From Fratercula arctica (Eukaryota > Chordata > Aves > Charadriiformes > Alcidae): a DNA stretch of 64,000 nucleotides. The DNA lies in contig CANTUZ010000011.1 in assembly GCA_947846985.1 (NCBI GenBank), positions 34,033,589 to 34,097,588 on the forward strand. Direction: 5' to 3'. A program made the translations under genes and the position numbers. Positions 35,720 to 48,800 of the stretch are shown here, piece by piece; position 1 is the stretch's first letter; each line of letters starts with the position of its first letter. Under the pieces are notes generated by a model. The model was not told where the DNA came from and made no database searches. It was given only the letters and a program-made list of their open reading frames with translations.

Positions 35720-38700
35720 AAGAATTTAAAAAAGATTAGTGAATATCCCAGAGAAAAAATAATCTATATGTTAGCTATCAGAACAGCAGAGCTGAGAAGA
35801 GGTGTTTGGCCAATGACCAAATTACTCTTCCCAAAAAGTACCCTTCTCCATGGCGAGTCCCAGCAGGACTCCGGGCCATGTCTGAACAGTGCGCGACTGC
35901 GCAGCGGTGAGAGTGGTTTTCCTAAAAATTAGCCCTGGGAAATAGTCCAGCTAGAAATCACTGTCTGCCCTAAAGTGTAACCCCTGCAGCAGGTGTTTTC
36001 TCTTGCAGTTGGGCTTTTCAGATGGTTTCTGTAGCCACATCGTGAGGGGCACGTGCTGATTTTTATTTTTTTTTTTCCTTTTCTTTTTTCTTCCTTGTGA
36101 TACTGCTGTTTCCTTTCTTTGCCCTCACGACGTTGATGCGGGCATCCCCCACTATCCTAATCCCCGGCAGAACTTTTAAACCCTTGCTCAAATGTTTCTT
36201 TGTCATTTTGTCTAAACTGTGACACGCAGAGGCGACATAATGTGACGGAGTTGTATGTAACAAGCTTCTGTGGACATACGTAGGTATATATGTGTGTATA
36301 TGTATTTTACTACCACTTAAATATATTACTGTTTTTTCCCCTCATTCCTTTGCTGGTGCAGCAGCCTATGGCGGGGATTTCATGGGCTACTCCCATGCTC
36401 CCAGGCAGGCGCGTTGAAGCTTTTTTTTATATTTCCCCTTTCCATGCTCAGCCAGAGTTACGAGGCCCTTTACAAGGTAGTGGTCGTTTTTCATTTTCCA
36501 GCGTATAACAACTAAATATTCTTGATAGTATTATCTTGACGACAAATAACCTGTGCTGCTCTGGCTTTGCGCTGTGTTATTCTCTTACCCCGCCGTCGCA
36601 CTACACACGTGCACACATCCGTGCACACAAGGCCACTATGATGTTTTCTGCTGAGGTCCCCACCAGCTCTGAAGCTTTGCTGCTGCTGCTGCCCGAGGGC
36701 CTGTTGCATATCCATCAGAAAATGACTGGGCAGTGACCTAAGCGGGATTTGGTCAAACAGTCCCGGGTGCAAGGCTCAGCTGGAAGTAATGCTGTGTAAT
36801 CTTCATCCTAATATAATCAGTACCAGGGTGTAGGAAGCTGTTGTGGGAACTGTCTGAACCCCCTCCCTGTCGCCTTCTAGTTGGCTGCTCTGTACCTTTA
36901 AAAAGGTCTGACTTCAGGGGCTGATGTATATTAATTTTTTCTTTCTTTACTCTTTGTGAGACTTAATTCAAGCTAGCACGTGAATTTCGTGGCTTGATGA
37001 TTTTGCACCAGGGGAGCAGGAAAGGCAAATGTCAGAACAGAATCTTAGTCCCTGTCAAAAGGATGGGAAAGAAGATAAAGGGTTTTGAGTGCTTCTATTG
37101 GACTAATTTGGAATATTAACAAATTATTACGATGACCAAGTCAGGCCCTCCTGGCTTCAATATCTGACTTGTGGCTCCTGAAGAGCCTTGTGCAACCAGG
37201 TTAAAATTGGATCTGAAGTCTGATTCTCCTGCACACCTGGGTTTCTTGGTTTTTTTTTTTGGCTGGGTTTGGTGTGGGTTTTTTCTTTTAATTTTATTTA
37301 TTCCATTTCTTTTTGCTGTCCAGCAGCTATTTGCTCTGGTAGGTCAGCTTACGTAGACGACAAAGCACGAAATAATCAGCTGCGTATTGCAGCAGCACCT
37401 TTTTTTTTTTTTTTTTTGTCTCGCAGGGTGATGTTGTGACCCTATATGAGAATAAAAAATATTAAACTGCATCCCTTTTTCTGTCCCTGTTCTCCTCCCC
37501 CAGCCCTGCGTTAGCCATTTTAGAAGGAGTTGTGGAGTCCGGCACTCTGAATTGAAGGTACACGCTGCTCCCTGGTGGAGCACCCGGCATTGCAGGCGGG
37601 GCCGGGACCACGGCGCTGCTTTGCCCTGCAGCCTTGGGCGGATCGCTGTCTAGAAAGGAGCTGGTCTAGCAGCTTCTGAAGCAAGCGATGCTCATTTCAG
37701 GAAGGAAAAATGGGGTTTTGCAGGTGGTGAAATGAGGGATTTTCCTGTCTTTGTTTTTCAGGCAGCCTCTGCCTTGCCTGGGATGGAACGCGTGGGAATA
37801 GCTCGTGGAGCCGGCTTGGCTTCAGAGGGTAGATGAGTAAGGAAAGTTGGGGACGTGGTGGTGGGGAGAGGTTTTTTTCCAGCCTTTTTTAGAGATGAGT
37901 TGACTCAAAGAGGCCGATGTTGTGCATGTGGACAGCCCGAATGCCCGGGACATTAGAGGTTTGCCTGCACACCCAGTGTGCTCCCACAGGCAGCCCTGGG
38001 TCTGCAGTGCTGCAGCCTAAGGCAAAGGCAGGGTGCTGGGCACTGCTGAATATGGGGCTAAATCCCTCTCGCAGGAGATGGAGCAAATCTGAGGTGTGGG
38101 CTGTTCCCAAAGAGGAGCAGGAATTGCCCTGAATGTCTTCTGCTCTGCTGAGGAATCTGCTAAATCCCACCATCATTCAGCAGCTTCTGACTCTTGGAGA
38201 TCTCACTAAATAAACAGTTCTTATGTCTGCTAGAGGTAGGTACCTCTTTGGAGAAGAGCCCTGTTCCCTTCTGACGCACAGGGAGGGGGGAGAGGTTTGA
38301 AGCCTGGCTGGTATCGCAAGAGGGCAGAGTTGGCTCACGGCTCCTGAGCTCCTCCAGCTCATGGACCCACCAAGGGGCAGCAGGAGCTGGCCTTGCCCTT
38401 GGCGCTGGTGGCAGCCAGAGCTGTCGGCACAAATGTGACTCCATCCCTCTGACTGTGGCCTTCAGCACCAATATTACCTGGGGGGAATGTATAAATAAGA
38501 CAAGAATATCTCTTGTGCCCCTTCTCTAGTTGCTTTGAAAGGTCAACTGTACCCATGCTATACTTGTGGGCGTCTTGCTATGGCATTGATAAAAACTTCA
38601 TATTAATATCGATGTTAGAATTGAAAACATAAATTGATTGTTAATTAGCAGCTGAACAGTGGCTCAAGCAGTGCTGGTAATGATGCATGGGGGTGGCTTC

Positions 38701-39945
38701 CCAAGCAGCGTCTGCTCTAAACTATGCAAATGGCATAAATGCAGATCATGGGTCCTGTTTGCATTTTAAACAGCAGAGGTGTCATTGCTAATGAACACAT
38801 CTTCCTAGCAGATACTCAGCAGGCTACTAGTACTGGAACATTTTGAGAGTATCTTTTGTGACATTGCCTGGAAGGAGCTGGAATGATCACAGTGGGAGAC
38901 TTGCCTCCTGGTCACCTGTTGGTGGCTGCTTTTGGCACTTTAAGGTAGCACAGAAATGTGGAGTTTGAGGCTTTTAAGCAAATTTTAGATTTAGAATGAT
39001 GGAAGGAGACAGTCTTGCATCATGTCTTTCAGTTACAGGGGAAACTAATTACCTGGATTAGTTCAGCCACTGCCTCTGGGAACCCTGCCTGGAGGCTGAA
39101 GTGTAACGCAGTGTAGGTACTTTTCGGAAGTCGTCCTTGCTGAGGAAATGAGCTTCTTGTCTCCATCTGAGGTGGTCTGGCTCCCTGCAGAGTGTGCTGG
39201 GATGGGGGAGACTTGTACTCTTACTTCAGCAGATCAAGAGCAGATCTGCTAATACACATGAGTGCCCACACGTGAGACACTGAGGTCCCTGAGTCATGGC
39301 CACTTGGATCCTAGACTGCAGCCAAAGCCAGTGCTAGGTATCGGGACTGCAAACACAGACTATGTGCTGAAGCCAGTTCTTCAGAGAGTAGAAATGATTT
39401 GAAACTGAAAATTTGAAATAGCCGGAGGGTATGTCATGTCTCTGAGCACACACAGTGTTGTCTGGCTGAAGAAAACCCACAGGTCATCCCTCCCCGCCTG
39501 TGCTGCAGGCTCTCTCAGCCTGTGTGTATGGACGTCTGTCCCATGGAGCCGCATCCCAGGCTGCCGGGCTCCCGAGCACTTCCCAGGAGGGATCTGTGAA
39601 GGTAAGAGATACCACACAAGCTGTCTGCTGGTATCAGCCTCAAGATGAAGGAATCTGTAGACTGTTCCCAGGACAAATGGAACAGCGCTGCTCATTTCTA
39701 CTGGTTTTCACTTTGCTTATGGAAACTTGGTCGTAGAGAAAGGTACGGCCGGCCAGTGGTCCTGGGTCCGTGCAGTGCCGTGGTGGAAGACTGTCCCTGT
39801 CTCCCACACCGTGAGTCCAATTAAGATCAAAGTTTTAAAAGACAACTGATGCACAGCAGAAACATCTTGTCCCTGTGGGAGCTTAGTGACTGAGTCACGC
39901 TGCCTGGGCCGCTCTCTAGCTTGGAAGCTTCTCTTCTGCAAGGGC

Positions 39946-40279
39946 TTTTTTTTTTTTTCTTTTTTTTTTTTTTTCTTCTTTAAACTTGGAGGATTTTTGC
40001 AGCTACATGGCAGAGAAACAACTGGCAGAGCTGGACTGCTGTACTTCAGCTCTCCTCCCACCTGCAAGTTACAATCCAAAGATCATTTCCTTGTTGTCAA
40101 CGGCTTTTCCTGTTAGCTGTTGCAGTCTCTATGCCAAGGAAACACAGGTTTCTCAGTTGTGGATTTGGGAAGTGGACTAGCTTACTGGGAAACAACTAGT
40201 GGCAACTGGTTGGGCCTAATGGGGCTTGGAGGCGTTCCTTCAGGCTTTTTTTTTTTTTTTTTTTCCTTCTTTTTTTCTT
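39946..40279 (+). repeat. Two similar long T-tracts about 300 bases apart
   Basis: Both sites, 39946-39980 and 40246-40279, read GGCT or AGGCT followed by 13 or more T, a short C/T interruption, more T, and then TTCTT-type endings and aaact.gga. The similar flanks (CTTTAAACTTGGAGGATTTT and CTTGCAAACTGGAGAATTTT) suggest that a segment was duplicated and diverged. It could also be two tails of unrecognised retroposons. Confidence 0.5.
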
Positions 40280-43200
40280 GCAAACTGGAGAATTTTGAAC
40301 GTAGTGAACTGTCTGGAAGCAGCGTTATCCTTCTGAAACGTCACTGAACTGTAGTGTACTCACCGAAAAGGTGCTTGCTGGCTTGTGGGAGGGTGTTTGC
40401 TTTATGTTGGGCTTGATGTTCTGGATAAGCAGTTATCTGGAGAAAATCTTTAATGTGTGTTGTTGAGGCTGTGTCAAAATAGAAATCCATGGCACAACTC
40501 TACTGAACAGTCTGAAATGTAGAAATCAATGTAAGTGTGACCTCCGTGATTTTTAGGTAAGACCATGTGTAACACTCACTAGATGGTTATTGATGCCATC
40601 ATTGATGCCATCAAGTCCAGCAGTGAAGTTATCTTGACTGGACTACCCCATATTCTGTGGTATTGCTCCTGGGGTGGGAGAATAGGGTGGCATTTTTGAT
40701 CCCTTCCACCGATTTAATTTCCTGGAAAGACAAACTGGAGTCGCAAAGCTGAAGACAGAGCCATCCAAAGCATGCTGGCATCTCCCATGGCTCTCCCCCT
40801 GCTGTGAGTGGGATTGAAGAGTAGATCTGCTGTGCAGCTTCATTAGGGTTCGTAGTTAGCTCTGCTGTCTGTCAATCTATGGAGCATCTCTAGCGTGAGT
40901 CTGTGCTAATCAGGTGCAACACTGGTGTTCGTGTTACAGATCCTCCTCTAATGAGGTGATAGTAGGTAGCGCATACCATTAACCTTCCAGGCTGCTTTAA
41001 TTACTCAGTTTCTGATCAGACACAGCTTGTGTATTAGCACGTGGTGGCTAAACTCGGTAGAGCGTTGGAGCTGCATAGGCTCCCCACTCTCCAGCAGACT
41101 CCTCTCTTCCCTTCCCTCATTCCCCTGCTCCATGCACAAGCAAAGTAAGACTGAAGCACAGTCTCATCTTGGAAAAGGGGTTGGGGGAAGGAGTCTGGGA
41201 CAAAAATAAGTAATAAAGCAAAAGCAAACTGCAAGAACCTCCCAGGTTTTGTGTGTGTTTTGCACTCAGTCGTTTTCTATATCTTTCTTCTCAGCCTTTG
41301 TATTCTTCCCCAAATCTTTACCTCATCAGACTTAGGAGTTGCTTTGAAATGGGACTTCCCTAATTTACTCCTCCCCTACCCATTTAATTCAAACACTGCT
41401 TTAATCCCCTTCTGACCCTACCTGAGCCCATTTTCACAGGAAAAAAAAGTTTATTTCACTGTTTAGCTGTGTTTGCTCTCTGGTTTGTTGACTAATTCCT
41501 TGGGTTTTGTAATCCATAAAGAGGTGGTGTCTGGTCACACACAGAAGCGGTGCTTAGGGCAGGCTGTGCTAGTGCAGGCACGCAAATGTGTCTCAATAGC
41601 TCCTGGAGGAGAGCCAGCTCCTGGCGGCATCAGCCAGGGCCAAGGGTGTTGAGGTGGGCTTGTCTGAACAAGCAGACACTCTCCTCCAGAGCTCGTGGGT
41701 GCTTATGGTGACACAGGAGGGACCAGTGGTGGGGCTGCTGGCTGCGGACTCCAAGCTGAAGCAGCATGAGAGGGATCCCAAACCCTGGGCACTGGGGTAG
41801 CTCTTCAGGATGCTGTGCAGAAGCAGCAAGAAGTGATGCTAACTTCTCCCATCAATCCAACTTTCATTGTAAAGCCTGAAGAGAGATTTCCCAAGGTACC
41901 ATGGATGAGGTGACTGAGGAGTCCTTTTCCTTCTCTGTCTTCCCGACTGAAGTAGGTACGGTGGGAGGTATTCAGTTAGCAAGGGAGCTAACATTGCCCT
42001 TGTCTTGATGGGAATGTGTAGGGAACACGTATTGGCACACTTGGCTTAACATGACTGGAGAGCCTCGTCTAAGATGTGGAGTAATGCATCTGAAGATGCT
42101 GAAATCTGAACTTGTCCCTAGGCAATGACGTTTACTTCAGTGAAGACTCATCTTGTACTGTATGTTCATTATAGCTGAATTCTGTTTAAGGATGCTCATG
42201 CTAGAGCATCCCATAAAATAAAATCAATTACACTTCAACCATCTTATCTCTATTAAGTGTAAAATGGGGTTTGATTGTGCCTCTGAGAAGAAAAAGCCAC
42301 GTAACACATCTCATCTATGTCTAAATATGTTCCTGGTAGACCAAAACCACTTAGAAACAGCTGTAGCAAGAGGAAGATGCTGGGCCTGGATGGGAGCTGG
42401 TGCTGTATTGTCTCAAAGATGGGAAGAGCCCTATATTGCCTTAATACAGGGTCCTTTCTGCAAATGCACTTGAACAACAGTCTTGGGAACAGCCCCAAAC
42501 GTAATACTTGATCAAGTTGTGCTCTTGGTGTGTCAGCTTAGCTGCAGATGCAGTGCTAAAGCAGTCTTGTTTCATAGATTTTTATCTTCTGTACCAGTGG
42601 ATTTAAAGGGATGAAAAAGATCTGGAGTGCTGGGCCACAGCGTGTGGGAGGAAAGCAGCCTCTGAGTCACTGGTGGTTATTAAATGACAGCAGAATTGAA
42701 ATGCCTTGAAAACCCCAACCGTGCACTCGTGTAGGCTGCTAATTGTTGATGATCTGCAAAGCCAAAGCCCTGAACAAACTTCCAAGAGAGCCCTGTTTCC
42801 CTAAAGAAAAAGAGGATTAAAATGGCCTTTTCGGCAGCGTCTCAGCTGAGCTATGAGAGCGCGTATGACGCAGAAGGCATGGCCTCCCCTCGGGCTGCCG
42901 GCTGAGATGGGATGGCATCGCTGCCCCAGGCCCCTGAAAGGCATCTTCCCCCTCCTCTCCTGTGGCACCAAGCGGAGCCTGGTGTGCTGCTGCCTCGATG
43001 GTCTGCAGCTCTTGCAGCACCTTGACAGTGGTTCATGGTACCTCCGTAGATACAAGAACAAGGGTGCGAAGGGTAGTTGTCCCCCTTTTGTTCTGGGGGT
43101 AAATGAGTACCAGGGAGTGATGCTGGAGGGGAGAAGGACTGCTGGATGCAGCGTTGCTCCTTCTAGTGCTGAGAGCCCCTTTTCTTTCCCAAAAGGGCGA

Positions 43201-44924
43201 GGGTGATCTTCCAAGATACAAAGCTCCAGGCTCAATTGCCTGATTGAGGGCAGTCTTCTCCATCCTGTGGTTCCCTCATTCACCCAGTCTCTTGCCTGCG
43301 CATGAGTTGGTTTTAATTCCCTCCAGGCTGTGCTGGAAAGCTTTCTGGTCAAGGCTGAGGAACATCAGGTTTAGCTGGAATGAGGTATTTCCACCAGATA
43401 ACAGCTCTCCCTAGAGGATTTTGTTGGTAAAAATTTCTGACCCTGCTCAATTCTCCTACACCCCTTGTGCCATGAGTCCAGGAAGACCTGAGCACTTGCA
43501 GCTCTGTGAATTGCTCCTGGGCTGGCACTGGTGGCCCCCCAGGGTCCCGATGGAGAGGAGCTGGAGTGGTGGAGGTGGCATGCAGGGCACTCCTTCACCG
43601 CAGCGTGCTGTCACCAGACTCCCCCAACAAAAATAGCTACGCATACCTCAGGTTGAGGCACTGCATAATCCAAACTTTGCATGATGAGAACGTATGAATT
43701 AGGAGCTTACAGCTTCACTTTATAGTCAGAAGAAGAACCAACTTGATCTTCCCTGCTGACAGCCTCAAGAGATCATGACTCCCCTATCTGTGGTTTAACA
43801 TGACTTTTTGCCCCTAAAACTGGTGCTGACTAATTCTACAAAAAGACACGTTGGAGCTTTAGCTCAGTGCCTGGGGAGATGTTGGAGGTATTAGTAGGTC
43901 ACTGGTTAAAGCTATGTAAAACTCGCCAGGGCTTAGTTTGAGGTCAGAGGCTTGTCCCCAGACGTAAGACCCGCTCGCTGCATGGAGGGGCTCAGACACA
44001 AATATGTACTTGCCCCCCGGCTCCTTCAGGCTCGCAGTAATGCTGGCTCCTTCCTTGCTGTCCTCATCGCCTGGTTCATTTGTAAGCAAACACAATGCTT
44101 TCCTAAATTTAGCTGCATAAGTATGTGGGCGATGTCTCTTCTCCCCCCTTCCTCTGTTTCGAAAGCCATCTTAAAAACTGCACAGCGATTTAAATGGCAG
44201 CTTGATGGGAATCCATAGCAAATGACTCTGCAATTAGTAAATCTCTCCTATTGTGACAGCTCTATTATTAAACTGCCATAAATGCTAGGCTATTAATCTG
44301 CTGTCTTCTCAATCCCCATGCTTCCCCTTCCTTGCCCATCCTTTTCATGATTTGATTTTTTTTTTTTTTTTAAAGTTTCAACTGCTTTCCAGCAAGGGTT
44401 TCCAGGGAGGGGGTGCAAGGTGGCACACGGAGGGGCAGGATGGCTTTGTGGCACCATCCCTTAGGAGCTGTCATCTGTTAAGACAAGTGAGAGAAAGCCC
44501 CGAACGGTCGCCTCTCACTTGCTTTGAAACTTTTGCTGCTTCAAAACTGAAGAATGTGAAACTCCTGATTTGCAAAAGCCGAAGTTTAGCCTGTAAGGAA
44601 GCCCCTTTTTGCAGGAAGGCAAAGGGGTAGGGAGGGAAGCTGTGACAGCAAATGGGTGGCAATACCATCTTAGCAGAGAGGAGAACCTGGAAAAGTCATA
44701 GCTGTCCTGCTGGCAGGGTGAGCTTAGCAGCCGCCGTTTCCTCCATCCCGTGATATAGGTGTGTATCTCATTTCCAGCCCATGAAACTGCTCTGTCCCCC
44801 CAGGAATCGGGGACAGACAACGCTATAGGTAGCGTGGTGGGGTGGGAGCACGCAGGGCTGCAAACAGCAATGAAAGCAGAGCCTCAAACGTTACCCGAGA
44901 CGGTGCCTCCGTAGCGCGGGTGTG

Positions 44925-45035
44925 TTGTGTGTCGGCAGCGCACGCGTGCGCGCACTCACCCCTCCTGACGCAGCAGAGGCAGCCCAGCCGGGGGCAGCGG
45001 GAGCGGCAGCGTGCGGAGGAGCGGCTGCTGCGGTG
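44925..45035. promoter_or_regulatory. Short CpG-rich block, possible promoter or enhancer
   Basis: About 110 bases are rich in CpG (GTAGCGCGGG, GCGCACGCGTGCGCGCAC, GTGCGGAGGAGCGG) inside CpG-poor sequence, so the local CpGs have escaped methylation-driven loss. No convincing coding first exon with a donor was found just downstream: the first ATG (45046) opens only ATGACAGGATGGTTTTAA. It may be a noncoding first exon or an intronic regulatory element. Confidence 0.3.
44938..44955. repeat. 18-base alternating purine-pyrimidine tract
   Basis: GCGCACGCGTGCGCGCAC alternates purine and pyrimidine at every base and contains the perfect 10-base palindrome GCACGCGTGC (44940-44949). This composition is the classic Z-DNA-prone type. 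Confidence 0.75.
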
Positions 45036-45530
45036 TAGGACTGGGATGACAGGATGGTTTTAATCATGAGCATTGAGATTGGCCTGTTGAGGAGGCAGAG
45101 CTGGCACCTCTGTCCTGGGTTTTCCGCTAGGGAAGGAGATTGTATCCTCCTCCTTGGAGCAGTGTGAGGATGAGCTTATCACTGGGAGCTGTATGCGGGC
45201 TGGCAAGAAAACACTTGGGAAGGTCCCTACCAGCCTTAAATCTGTGACATCTTGGTTTACAGCCACTGCTTGGGATGGTGCTGGTCTCAGTGGAGAGGTC
45301 TTCTGCCCCTGCAGCTCCGTTGGTACCATGGTGCCCTGTAGAGGAAGAGCTGATGGTGATGCTGCCTGCTGCTGGCTGGCAGCCTTGCAGAAAATCTGCA
45401 TGTGTGTTTAGAGAACGTGCGTGTATAGCTGTCCTGTTCTTCTCTGCTTCAGTCAGAACTGATACTGCCCTGCAACCACCATATTTTCACCTGCTGCTTG
45501 GAAGTGTCTTGCAGGTACTGTCTAGACTAG

Positions 45531-45890
45531 ATCATAGAATCGTAGAATACCAGGTTGGAAGGGACCTCAAGGATCATCTGGTTCAACCTTTCATGGCAAA
45601 AGCTCCGTCTAGACAAGACAACCCAGCACCCTGTCCAGCTGAGTCTTAAAAGTGTCCAGTGATGGGGAATACACCGCTTCCCTGGGGAGGTTATTCCAAT
45701 GGCTGATTGTTCTCACCGTGAAAAATTTTCCTCTTGTGTCCAATCAGAATCTCCCCAGGAATAACTTGTACCCATCACCCCTTGTCTTTTCCGTGTGACT
45801 CGTCGTAAAAAGGGAGTCTCCATCTTCTTTGTAGCCACCCTTTAAATACTGGAACATGCTGATAAGGTCATGCCTAAGATCTTTCTAAAA
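45531..45890 (-). mobile_element. CR1 3' fragment, antisense
   Basis: The plus strand begins ATCATAGAATCGTAGAATAC, the complement of the CR1 terminal octamers. It passes through GGTTGGAAGGGACCTCAAGG, the complement of the CR1 3' UTR, and then through the complement of the C-terminal coding region (CTTCCCTGGGGAGG, CCAATGGCTGATTGTTCTCA, AAAATTTTCCTCTTGTGTCC). Similarity fades near 45890. It is about 360 bases long, more of the ORF end than in the 24.7-kb copy, and diverged by point changes. Confidence 0.92.
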
Positions 45891-48800
45891 GTTTGGAAAT
45901 TCGGGATTATATGGACTTCTAACAGCTGGAGTATAAAGAAAGCCTCCACCCTGCTCCTTGGCAGAGCCAACAGGAAAATGACCTATCAACCCAAAATCTG
46001 AGACTTAAAAACCGATGTGTGGATTCCTCTAATAGGGAATTGCACCTTATTTTTCAGACTTTTCCCTCGTCCTCAGCGACTTAAATATAGCCACGCTGGC
46101 GTAAATCAGCTGTGCTAGGTAAACACCTAAATTCTCTTTGTACCCTATTGCTACAGAAGCTTCCCTGAAGCCTGGGTACCTGCACAGCTGCTTTGCTGCT
46201 CTGGGACCATCACATGCCTCCAAGCTGGGGCATCTGGTTGAGGAGATCTGCTGTGGGCTTGGCCTGTCCTGGGAAGGACTTTTGTCTGCTGCTGATCTGG
46301 GGTTGCTGAGGTGTTAAAGAAAAGGAAGAAACTGCATCTACTTAGTGCCAGCTTTAGTCCCTTGTGACGAAACATGGGCTTCTACCGAGCACACTGTCCC
46401 TCTTTTAACTGTGGGTATTTAGGAGGCTCTTAAATACAGTATTATACTCCTAATTATGCAGAAATCCTTCAGTCTGGCCTGTTTCATCTGGAATTATGCA
46501 CAACCATCAAATCCTGCCAAATACCGTCTTCTTAGAGGGAGGGATGCTGGTGCACTTGGATTGCAGAGAGGCGAATCCCAGCCGGGAGGCCAAGCCATCC
46601 AGCCCCGGGTGGGATGAGCAGATACGGGGGCTGCTGGCGTGGATGTGCCCACCTCCCTCCTCCTACCAGTGGTGAGCAGCCGTGGCTGTGGGCACCCACC
46701 TTCCCAGGCCTTCACTCCACAAGGTCCCACTAAACACTTACATTGGCAGATGCCTCCCAGTTAAGGGCAGTATTTTCATGTTTGTCCATGGGGTTCCTTC
46801 ATGGCAGCACTTCCAGAAGAGGCTGAAGGGAGGCTTTTCACCAGAGAAGATGGGAGAGGAGAGAGTGGCTTTGGGGAGAGGACTGATGTGGCAGCTACAG
46901 GAATGACTTGTGAGAAGCATTTGCACCCTCCTCCTCCGTCGCCTTTTTCCTCTGGCTAAATCACTTTACACCGGGAATGAGCCATTCTGGGGATAACTAA
47001 GGCTACATGATGCTTTGTATATTTAATAGCATATTTAACATGGCTGCAATTCAGGTCACAAGCATCCTTTGCGATGGTGAAACTGGTGCCTTAAAAAAAC
47101 CACCCCTGCAGGCCTGAGACAAATGCTATTTCTAAAGGAATCCAGTTCTTAATTGCCTTGGAAAAGCACAGAACACATAGGTAATTGTTAGCCAGTTATG
47201 CCTGGGCCACCATCTGCCCAGCACCCGACGCTCTGCAGGAGTGTGCGGTTACTGCAGGGGTGCGCCTGAAATCTTGCAAAGAAGCTTCAGTGCCCCCTTT
47301 GTGACCTGTCCCTCGGGCATTGATTGCTGGTTCAGAGCACCTGTAAGCTTCACTGCTCGCTCTGATCCTTTTGACCAAGACCTGTTTTCTTGTTGCCTTC
47401 CCCCCGCCCCCCGATACATATGCATCGGTTCTCAGCTATATAGAGAGCAAGCCCATAATTTTCACTCAAATCTCCACGTCCTGTTAAGCCTTGCACTGCT
47501 TCTTAGCAACGAATGAATAGTTGATATAGTACAATATATTTTAGAGGATAAATATTCTTAAATTACCATTCTGTAAGTAATTGGAGAGAATATTTCTGTT
47601 ATGAAAAATTTTTTCTAGGGAGCTCTTTTAAACCTGTAATGCTAGTTCCTGTTCTGCAGTAGGTCTGGTTATTACTGTGTGTCAGGGATGTCAGCTAGTA
47701 TGAAGGTGGGAGATAGCAAAGCCGGGTTTTCATAGCTCTTCCTATAGCTCTCAGGAAATAATTTTCTCTCTGCGCTTCTTTCTTTTTTTTTTTTTTGCTT
47801 TGAAAAAATGGGGGCAAGTCAAACCATCTTTTTGCCAAGTGTACAGCTTCACAACTTGGTTTGCTTGGCAATAATTCATCCGGTGTTGATTCTGGCCTGG
47901 ATTCTGTGTGTTCATCTTTGAGGAGTAATAACGTTTGCAACTGTGAGCCTTTCAGTATTGTTCCCAGTGGCCCTTGCACAGAAATACGCTCTTGGAGTAG
48001 GAGGTGCAGCTCTGGTGAGTGAACTTCTGCTGCAGTTCCCGTGCCTTTGAGTAGCAGAAACAATGTCCAGGAAAGCACAGGGAAATAAGATACTGAGGGA
48101 ACAGCTCTGCTCTAAATATTGCTCTAAACTTTATGGCAAAAATGAATAAATCTCTAACTTTTAAGGCCTTATTGCATGTGTAACTGCTGTGTTTCGGCAT
48201 GCTGAGGTAGCAGAGAGCGCGCACTTGCTGCCTCTTCTTATGTGTAATCAAAAGGTACAAATGAGAAGGCGTCTTTCTCATAAACTGGGTCACTGGGTTA
48301 ATAGAGTTTTGACGATATCCTCTCCTAACCCATGCCGTTAATATCTCAGCATCCATCTAGATTTTAATACTGTCATATGCCCATGATACGCGTCTGTCAT
48401 CTGCTTGCTCTGAAGGTTTTCTCCCTTAGTCGAGGAAATACTCTGCGTGATACAGATCGCTGCTGAATGCAGTGTGATGCTTTGACTGCCAACAATTCAT
48501 CTTCATTTGAACACTAAACGTTCCATTTCTCTAGCTAGCGAAAAGCTTGATTTAGGGTAGTGGCTTAGTGACTATTCCAGGCAAGGGTTTAGAAAGGCAA
48601 ATATTCAGCTGAACTTTACACAAATTCAGTTTTTAAAAACTCATCGAGCTTTTAATGTTTCTGCGTCCAGTACCCATTCCCTGGACTCTTGTGTCTCCTT
48701 CTGCCATGGGTTCGACTGAGACACTCCTGTATGGGTGGTGTTCGCACTGCTTTATTGCTGGGTATGTTCCCTTCGATAGTGATTCAGCAGAAAATTCTAG

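Larger units (their letters stand above)
32219..45530 (+). other. Probable GRIP2 intron sequence between exons 1b and 1c, first part
   Basis: No coding exon is recognised. Contents that can be named: a pyrimidine tract (33825-33865), a G-tract cluster (35694-35719), T-tracts (36061-36095, 37400-37417, 39946-39980, 40246-40279), a 12-base direct repeat of TTGATGCCATCA at about 40588-40611, and a CpG-rich block at 44925-45035. A 183-codon minus-strand frame near 42801-43352 overlaps frames in other phases and shows no motif. Confidence 0.4.

Noticed and set aside
40588..40611. Two copies of TTGATGCCATCA as a possible regulatory repeat
   Set aside because: Only two short units; simple slippage is sufficient, and no matching copies were seen elsewhere.
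42801..43352. 183-codon minus-strand frame in GC-richer sequence
   Set aside because: Overlapping frames in other phases on both strands are similarly open, which reflects a shortage of stop codons in GC-rich DNA; no motif and no donor or acceptor support.
44842..45063. Plus-strand frame across the CpG-rich block as a possible fourth coding first exon
   Set aside because: It terminates at 45061-45063 without a convincing phase-1 donor, and its arginine-rich sequence follows from CpG-rich DNA.
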